Shown in pieces: positions 59,018-64,000 of a stretch of 64,000 nucleotides of DNA. Numbering within the stretch: the first letter of the stretch is position 1; the number at the start of each line of letters is the position of its first letter. A model generated the notes under the pieces. It searched no databases, was not told where the DNA came from, and worked only from the letters and a program-made list of their open reading frames with translations. The DNA is from Rheinheimera sp. 4Y26 (lineage in GTDB: Bacteria > Pseudomonadota > Gammaproteobacteria > Enterobacterales > Alteromonadaceae), in the NCBI RefSeq assembly GCF_025245835.1, contig NZ_JAOBWS010000001.1:310001-374000 (forward strand). Direction: 5' to 3'. A program made the translations under genes and the position numbers.

Positions 59018-60505
59018 TTACAATTTTCCTTTGGCCGGCAGTTGAATGCCAAGGCTGGACCAGAGTTCGTCCACTTTGTGTTTCACCTCTGGTGTCATTT
59101 CAATAGGCACACCCCATTCACGGCTGGTTTCCCCCGGCCATTTATTGGTAGCGTCCATGCCCATTTTTGAGCCTAAGCCTGAAACGGGTGACGCAAAATC
59201 CAGATAATCAATGGGCGTGTTTTCAATTAAAGTGGTGTCGCGCGCCGGGTCCATCCGCGTGGTAATGGCCCAAATCACGTCCTGCCAGTCGCGGGCATTG
59301 ACATCGTCATCACAGACAATCACAAACTTGGTATACATAAACTGCCGCAGGAAAGACCAAACACCCATCATCACGCGTTTGGCATGGCCAGGATATTGTT
59401 TTTTCATCGTCACCACAGCAAGGCGGTACGAACAACCTTCAGGCGGCAGATAAAAATCGACAATTTCCGGAAACTGCTTTTGCAAAATAGGCACAAAAAC
59501 TTCATTCAGCGCTACACCTAAAATGGCCGGTTCATCCGGCGGCCGGCCTGTGTAAGTGCTGTGGTAAATCGGGTCTTCTCTGTGGGTAATATGGGTAACG
59601 GTAAAAACCGGGAACGAATCCACTTCGTTGTAATAACCTGTGTGGTCGCCATAAGGCCCTTCAGGCGCCATTTCGCCAGGCTCTAAATAACCTTCCAGCA
59701 CAAATTCAGCGCTGGCCGGTACCTGTAAATCATTGCTTAAACATTTCACCACTTCGGTGTTGTCACCACGCAATAAACCGGCAAAAGCATATTCCGACAG
59801 CGTGTCTGGCACTGGCGTTACTGCGCCCAAAATAGTGGCTGGGTCGGCGCCTAAAGCTACAGCCACCGGAAAACGCTCACCCGGATGGGCTTTTTGCCAC
59901 TCGAGAAAATCCAAAGCACCACCACGGTGGGACAACCAGCGCATAATGACTTTGTTTTTACCCAGCACCTGCTGGCGGTAAATACCGAGGTTCTGCCGCT
60001 CTTTATGCGGGCCGCGGGTGACAGTTAAACCCCAGGTAATAAGCGGCGCTGCGTCACCTGGCCAGCAGGTCATCACCGGCAATTTAGTTAAATCAACAGC
60101 GTCACCTTCCAGCACCACTTGCTGGCAACGGGCTTTTTTCACCACTTTGGCGGCCATATTTAACACTTGTTTAAATATCGGCAATTTGTCCCAGGCGTCT
60201 TTTAAACCTTTTGGTGGTTCCGGCTCTTTTAAAAAAGCCAATAATTTGCCCACTTCACGCAAAGCGCTGACATCAGGCTGACCCATACCAAGCGCCACCC
60301 GCTCTGGGGTGCCAAATAAATTCGCCAGTACCGGAATGTTGTAACCTTTTGGATTTTCAAACAATAACGCCGGGCCGCCGGCACGCAGGGTGCGATCGGC
60401 AATTTCGGTCATTTCCAGCACAGGGTCTACTTCCACTGTCACACGGTGTAATAAACCCCGTTGTTCCAGCTGAGCGATAAAGTCGCGCAAATCTTTATAT
60501 TTCAT
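59018..60505 (-). CDS. ubiD: 4-hydroxy-3-polyprenylbenzoate decarboxylase UbiD
   Basis: 495 residues from the ATG at 60505 ([17 protein letters not shown]). UbiD-family signatures: [12 protein letters not shown], the prFMN and metal region [11 protein letters not shown], and [22 protein letters not shown] (landmark [12 protein letters not shown]) with the catalytic glutamates. It removes the carboxylate in ubiquinone synthesis using prenylated FMN. The upstream in-frame extension to 60577 has no homology. Confidence 0.95.
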   Translation of the reverse strand: MKYKDLRDFIAQLEQRGLLHRVTVEVDPVLEMTEIADRTLRAGGPALLFENPKGYNIPVLANLFGTPERVALGMGQPDVSALREVGKLLAFLKEPEPPKGLKDAWDKLPIFKQVLNMAAKVVKKARCQQVVLEGDAVDLTKLPVMTCWPGDAAPLITWGLTVTRGPHKERQNLGIYRQQVLGKNKVIMRWLSHRGGALDFLEWQKAHPGERFPVAVALGADPATILGAVTPVPDTLSEYAFAGLLRGDNTEVVKCLSNDLQVPASAEFVLEGYLEPGEMAPEGPYGDHTGYYNEVDSFPVFTVTHITHREDPIYHSTYTGRPPDEPAILGVALNEVFVPILQKQFPEIVDFYLPPEGCSYRLAVVTMKKQYPGHAKRVMMGVWSFLRQFMYTKFVIVCDDDVNARDWQDVIWAITTRMDPARDTTLIENTPIDYLDFASPVSGLGSKMGMDATNKWPGETSREWGVPIEMTPEVKHKVDELWSSLGIQLPAKGKL

Positions 60506-60681
60506 GAGGTTCCAAAAGTTATTTGCAGCCTGGGGCCACAGCAAAGTTGGATTGGGCACAATGCCGGCATTATACATGGCAAGCGCGCGCTTGCCATGCT
60601 GCTGTATCTACGGATAGCAAGACCAACCTGATCGGTTCTTTGTGTGTGAATCTGCATGTTGTTTTGCTCCCGCAAAATTTG

Positions 60682-60711
60682 TTTACAAATTGTGCTGTTG
60701 TGCTCTGTAAT
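60682..60711 (+). promoter_or_regulatory. Candidate promoter of the TrmB-like regulator operon
   Basis: TTTACA (60682-60687) and TGTAAT (60706-60711), each one mismatch from consensus, are 18 bases apart. Transcription would start near 60718, just before the dyad at 60725-60745. Confidence 0.45.
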
Positions 60712-60724
60712 GAACATTACTAGT

Positions 60725-60745
60725 ATCATAGGCTACTACTATGAT
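60725..60745. promoter_or_regulatory. Inverted repeat, likely autoregulatory operator of the TrmB-like gene
   Basis: ATCATAG (60725-60731) and CTATGAT (60739-60745) are perfect arms with a 7-base spacer, located between the candidate promoter and the ATG. Half-site spacing fits a dimeric winged-helix protein on one face of the helix. Confidence 0.5.
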
Positions 60746-60756
60746 TGGGATTGATC

Positions 60757-61668
60757 ATGACACAGGTCCGGCTACAGCATCTTGGCTTTACTGCACTGGA
60801 AACAGATATTTACCTTGCTTTGCTCAGGCATGGTGAAATGACGGGTTATGCGGTGGCCAAAGAGGTGGGGAAAGTGGTGGCCAATGTGTATAAAGCACTG
60901 GCGTCTTTACACCAAAAAGGTGCTGTGTTGCAGGTGCAGCAAGATCAAAAACGCTACGCTGCTGTGCCATGGCGTCAATTGCTGGATCACGAACAACAAA
61001 AATTCAGCCAGGTATTAACTGAACTGGCGACTGAATTGGAAGCCCTGCCGGTGGCAGATGAGCAGGAAGGGGTGTATCAGCTGAAAAACCCTGACCAATT
61101 GTTTTATGACAGCCTTCAGTTGTGTCGTGAAGCGCAAGGCCTGCTGCTGGCAGACATTCAGCCTGCAGTATTGCCCTTACTGGCGCCAGAGCTGATAGCG
61201 GCGGCGGCCCGGGGTGTTGAAGTGCGGGTGAAAATTTATGAGCCTGCCGACTTACCCGGTGTGCAGCTGACCCTTCGCGCCAATGGCAAAGAGGTTTATG
61301 GCAAAAATTCCGGTGTCAGTTTTAAGCTGGTGGCAGATGGCAATCATTTTGTGATTGCGTTGCTGAGCGCCGACCTCAGCCGGGTGATCCAGGCCTTTAA
61401 AAGCCGCAGTGCACTGTTAAATATGAGTATGTTCTGTGGCCTGACTTATGAGCTGATCCTGACCGAGCTCAAACAATCGTTAGCACAAAACGATTTGGCT
61501 GCTTCCCAACAAATTCTGGCCAACACCGCTCATTTACACCCTTTTAGTACTGAAAACCAGGTGTTTAACCAATTCCGTCAGCGTTATCACCAACAACATA
61601 ATGACAACACCTCTACCGACCACAATCTCAGCCAGCAACCTGTTGATACCGGAGCAAAAAAGCCATGA
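60757..61668 (+). CDS. TrmB-family transcriptional regulator
   Basis: 303 residues from the ATG at 60757 (GGGA 6 bases upstream). The N-terminal winged helix reads LGFTALETDIYLALLRHGEMTGYAVAKEVG (landmarks LETDIYLALL and TGYAVAKEVG), with recognition helix VANVYKALASLHQKG. The C-terminal part (about 110-260) is the TrmB effector-like domain (AAARGVEVRVKIYEP, NMSMFCGLTYELIL). TrmB proteins are mostly archaeal sugar regulators, with scattered bacterial copies. The gene overlaps the serine hydrolase gene by 4 bases, so it probably controls it. Confidence 0.82.
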   Translation: MTQVRLQHLGFTALETDIYLALLRHGEMTGYAVAKEVGKVVANVYKALASLHQKGAVLQVQQDQKRYAAVPWRQLLDHEQQKFSQVLTELATELEALPVADEQEGVYQLKNPDQLFYDSLQLCREAQGLLLADIQPAVLPLLAPELIAAAARGVEVRVKIYEPADLPGVQLTLRANGKEVYGKNSGVSFKLVADGNHFVIALLSADLSRVIQAFKSRSALLNMSMFCGLTYELILTELKQSLAQNDLAASQQILANTAHLHPFSTENQVFNQFRQRYHQQHNDNTSTDHNLSQQPVDTGAKKP

Positions 61669-63188
61669 TGCCAATTCCTTTTATCGCCTTACCCCGCGGT
61701 TGTTCACGCAGCACACTGCTGGCACTTTGTACCTCGTTTAGTGTGATGTTTAGCCCGGTGTCACAAGCGCTGGAAAACAAAGATTTTGCGGAACTGGAAC
61801 AAGCGCTTGCCGACATTAAAACTCAGGCCGCTTTACCCTTTGGCACTGCAATTGCGTTGGTACAGAACGGCCAGGTGGTGTATCAGCATTACAGTGGTTA
61901 TGCCGATATTCAGCACAAAAAAGCGGTGAGTGCAAAGACTGTGTTTTATATCGCTTCGGCAACGAAGCCTTTTACTGCACTCGCTTTTTTGCTGTTAGCC
62001 GAACAGAAAAAACTCGACATGCAGATGAGTCTGCAGCAAATGTGGCCCCAGCTGCATTTTAAACATATCAATGCCAGCCAGGTGACTTTGCGCCAGTTAT
62101 TAACACATCAGTCGGGTGCGGATAATCAACCTCTGGTGTGGGCGACCGCTTATAGTGGTGAGCATAACCCTTCAAGCCTGCTACAGTTGGTGGCACAGTC
62201 TGTGCCGGATGCCAGCGCAAAAAACGGCGACTTCAGCTACAGCAATGTGGGTTATAACATTGCCAGTTTGTGGCTGGATACTATCAGTGGCCAACCCTGG
62301 CAACAGCAGTTGCAACAGCTTATTTTTGACCCGCTGCAAATGAAACAAACCAGCGCAAGCCGCTCTGCTGCCAAAGACTGGCCTTTGGCTTTGCCTTATT
62401 CTCTGATGCAAACCACAGCACCTTTATATCTGCAAAAAACCGATCAAACGATGCATGCAGCGGGTGGCATGTTGTCCAGCGCGCCAGACCTTGCCAAGTT
62501 TCTGCTGGCACAAATGCCTTCGGCTAAAACTGCATTGCCAGCGCATGTCATCCGCCAATCGCAGCAGCCACAAGCCAGCACCGACAGCAGTTATGGTGAT
62601 TTTGAGCGCAAAGGTTATGCCTATGGCTGGTACACAGGCCCATATAAAAACCAGCAGATGTTGCATCATTTTGGTGCTTTTGCCGGTTTTAGCGCCCATT
62701 TGTCGTTGTTACCGCAGCAACAGATGGGGCTGGTGATTCTGCATAACGAAGACATGCTGAGCAAAGACTTAAATAACCTGATTGCCGACTATTGTTACGG
62801 CTTGATGCTGGGTGACAACACAACCAAAACCCGTGTGCTGGCTGGTTTTGCCAAACTGCAACAAAAGCTGGCGCAGTTGCCGCAAATCAAACAGGCGCAT
62901 CAGCAGAAAATTCTGGCCCGCAGTTTTCAACTGAGTTTACCTGTTGCCGCCTATACCGGGCTTTATCAACACCCTGAGCTGGGCAAAGTGAAGGTAAGCC
63001 TGAATGCGCGACAACAGCTGTTATTTCAATGGGGAGCGCTGCAGGCTGTCGCCACAGGTTTTGATGAAAAAGAGTCAGTCCGGCTGGAATGGGTGCCCAA
63101 TTCCGGTGAAGTGCTGCGTTTTGAGGTGCAACAGGGCAAGGTGCAGCAGCTTGTTTTGGGTCAGATGGTTTTTTATAAACAAAATTAG
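61665..63188 (+). CDS. Secreted class C beta-lactamase-like serine hydrolase
   Basis: 507 residues. Signal peptide (about 1-35, SQA). Beta-lactamase/transpeptidase fold with SATK (S98, K101) as nucleophile and base, YSN at 192-194, and a HHFGAFAGFSAHLSL segment at the third motif position. The last 100 residues form an extra beta domain (GLYQHPELGKVKVSL). Family members are esterases, D-aminopeptidases or penicillin-binding-like enzymes; beta-lactam hydrolysis is not implied. Translation is coupled to the TrmB-like gene by an ATGA overlap. Confidence 0.87.
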   Translation: MMPIPFIALPRGCSRSTLLALCTSFSVMFSPVSQALENKDFAELEQALADIKTQAALPFGTAIALVQNGQVVYQHYSGYADIQHKKAVSAKTVFYIASATKPFTALAFLLLAEQKKLDMQMSLQQMWPQLHFKHINASQVTLRQLLTHQSGADNQPLVWATAYSGEHNPSSLLQLVAQSVPDASAKNGDFSYSNVGYNIASLWLDTISGQPWQQQLQQLIFDPLQMKQTSASRSAAKDWPLALPYSLMQTTAPLYLQKTDQTMHAAGGMLSSAPDLAKFLLAQMPSAKTALPAHVIRQSQQPQASTDSSYGDFERKGYAYGWYTGPYKNQQMLHHFGAFAGFSAHLSLLPQQQMGLVILHNEDMLSKDLNNLIADYCYGLMLGDNTTKTRVLAGFAKLQQKLAQLPQIKQAHQQKILARSFQLSLPVAAYTGLYQHPELGKVKVSLNARQQLLFQWGALQAVATGFDEKESVRLEWVPNSGEVLRFEVQQGKVQQLVLGQMVFYKQN

Positions 63189-63341
63189 GGCTGGCAGTCC
63201 TTGAGCGCCGACATAATACCCATGGTTCAACTCAGATTTCGCCCGGCATTCATGGCTCAATAACAGCTAATTTTCGCATAAAGCTTTGCAAAGCGCTTAA
63301 ATGTGCCCACACTAAGGAAAAAGTGCCAAAACGAGGCTGTG

Positions 63342-64000
63342 ATGGAATTTCCGAGTCAAATCAAACAACAAAGTTGTATGGACTGCTTAAGTGGGCAGTC
63401 ATTGGGGTTTGAGATCCGCATGGCATTTCAGCCTATCATCGACTGGCAAACACGGCAGATAGCGGGTTACGAAGCATTGGTGCGCGGGCCTTTGGGCGAA
63501 GGGGCCGGTTGGGTGTTTGAACGTATTAACGATCAAAACAAATATTATTTTGACCAGGCCTGCCGGGTAAAAGCCATTGAAACCGCCTCTAAGCTTGGTC
63601 TGGATAAAATGCTCAGCATTAACTTTTTACCCAATGCGGTATATAACCCCGAAACCTGTATTCGCGCCACTATTGAAGCGGCCGATATGTTTGGTTTTGA
63701 TATCCGCAATATTATGTTTGAAGTGACCGAAAGTGAGCAGATTGTTGACCATAAAAAGCTGCTGAAGATTTTCGACAGTTATGCCAAAAGAGGTTTTATT
63801 ACTGCCATTGACGATTTTGGCTCAGGTTATGCCGATTTATCCTGGCTGGAGTCGTTGCGGCCCAGGGTGCTGAAACTGGATATGGGGCTGATTCGTAATA
63901 TCAACCAGCATCCGGCTAAACAGCAGCTGGTGGCGGATGTGCAAAAGCTTTGTCTGGATATGGGCACAGAAGTTTTGGCCGAAGGCATAGAACACAAAGC
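63342..64000 (+). CDS. EAL-domain c-di-GMP phosphodiesterase, C-terminus cut by window
   Basis: 219 codons visible, beginning with the ATG at 63342 (GAGG 5 bases upstream); the frame is open to the edge. The EAL domain starts almost at once. Metal and substrate residues look intact: YEALVRGP, SINFLPN, FEVTESE, DDFGSGYADL, LKLDMGL and AEGIEH. It should cleave c-di-GMP to pGpG. No sensory domain precedes it, only a short stretch with SCMDC. Any C-terminal partner domain would lie outside the window. Confidence 0.9.
   Translation, partial: MEFPSQIKQQSCMDCLSGQSLGFEIRMAFQPIIDWQTRQIAGYEALVRGPLGEGAGWVFERINDQNKYYFDQACRVKAIETASKLGLDKMLSINFLPNAVYNPETCIRATIEAADMFGFDIRNIMFEVTESEQIVDHKKLLKIFDSYAKRGFITAIDDFGSGYADLSWLESLRPRVLKLDMGLIRNINQHPAKQQLVADVQKLCLDMGTEVLAEGIEHK

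Noticed and set aside
61665-63188. Beta-lactam resistance gene
   Set aside because: The fold and SxxK motif are shared by many esterases and peptidases. The extra C-terminal domain and context do not support a resistance role.
1-64000. CRISPR arrays, tRNA or rRNA genes, insertion sequences, prophage
   Set aside because: No regularly spaced repeats, cloverleaf-like sequences, transposase or phage genes were found on reading both strands; xerC is the core chromosomal copy.

Overview
The window looks like chromosomal DNA of a marine or freshwater gammaproteobacterium of the Rheinheimera/Alishewanella type. This is an inference from the hemC-hemD-hemX-hemY / cyaY / lptM-lysA-dapF-DUF484-xerC block, a full-length TmcA, a UbiD-ferredoxin-Fre group, and an aryl polyene operon next to TolC/HlyD/GT2 and PEP-CTERM-like genes. 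No tRNA, rRNA, CRISPR array, prophage or insertion sequence was found. Both edges cut a gene: an unrecognised protein at base 1 and an EAL-domain protein at base 64000.

Layout. 1-3.3 kb: small housekeeping and unknown genes (J-domain protein, HAD phosphatase, orphan RmlC epimerase, a secreted unknown). 3.3-10 kb: a gene-poor stretch with a decayed small secreted-protein gene, a 1210-residue multidomain metzincin lipoprotein, a LasA-like M23 endopeptidase and an orphan LivJ-like binding protein. 10-14.5 kb: uvrD-tmcA. 14.7-22.8 kb: a CSD-DUF1294 protein and a hydrolase, then a compact operon encoding a TolC-like protein fused to a GH18-like barrel, a HlyD-like adaptor, a REC-like/TackOD1/degenerate-GGDEF regulator, a processive GT2 synthase and a secreted PEP-CTERM-like protein. 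It reads as a synthase-dependent exopolysaccharide machine with a TolC-type exit duct. 22.8-23.5 kb: yigB. 23.7-42.3 kb: a phosphopantetheinyl transferase facing an essentially complete type II aryl polyene pigment operon (apeC to apeR order). That operon also carries an aromatic amino-acid ammonia-lyase and a flavin halogenase-like enzyme. 42.3-53.8 kb: xerC, DUF484, dapF, lysA and lptM on the minus strand; cyaY, an esterase, DUF2914, hemCDXY, a family-6 DNA glycosylase and csaA on the plus strand. 53.8-64 kb: a soluble TonB-C-terminal protein, a secreted PPC-peptidase S51 protein with a structured leader, a thioesterase, fre-ferredoxin-ubiD, a TrmB-like regulator with a dyad operator followed by a serine hydrolase, and an EAL phosphodiesterase.

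How it fits together. In enterobacteria dapF, the DUF484 gene, xerC, yigB and uvrD are contiguous. Here the same genes lie in the same order and orientation but are pulled apart twice: by the aryl polyene locus between xerC and yigB, and by the exopolysaccharide-like locus between yigB and uvrD. Both additions serve the cell envelope. The polysaccharide-like operon is the best candidate for a poorly described system. The aryl polyene operon belongs to a known class, but its head-group chemistry (ammonia-lyase plus halogenase-like enzyme, no methyltransferase in the window) looks distinctive.
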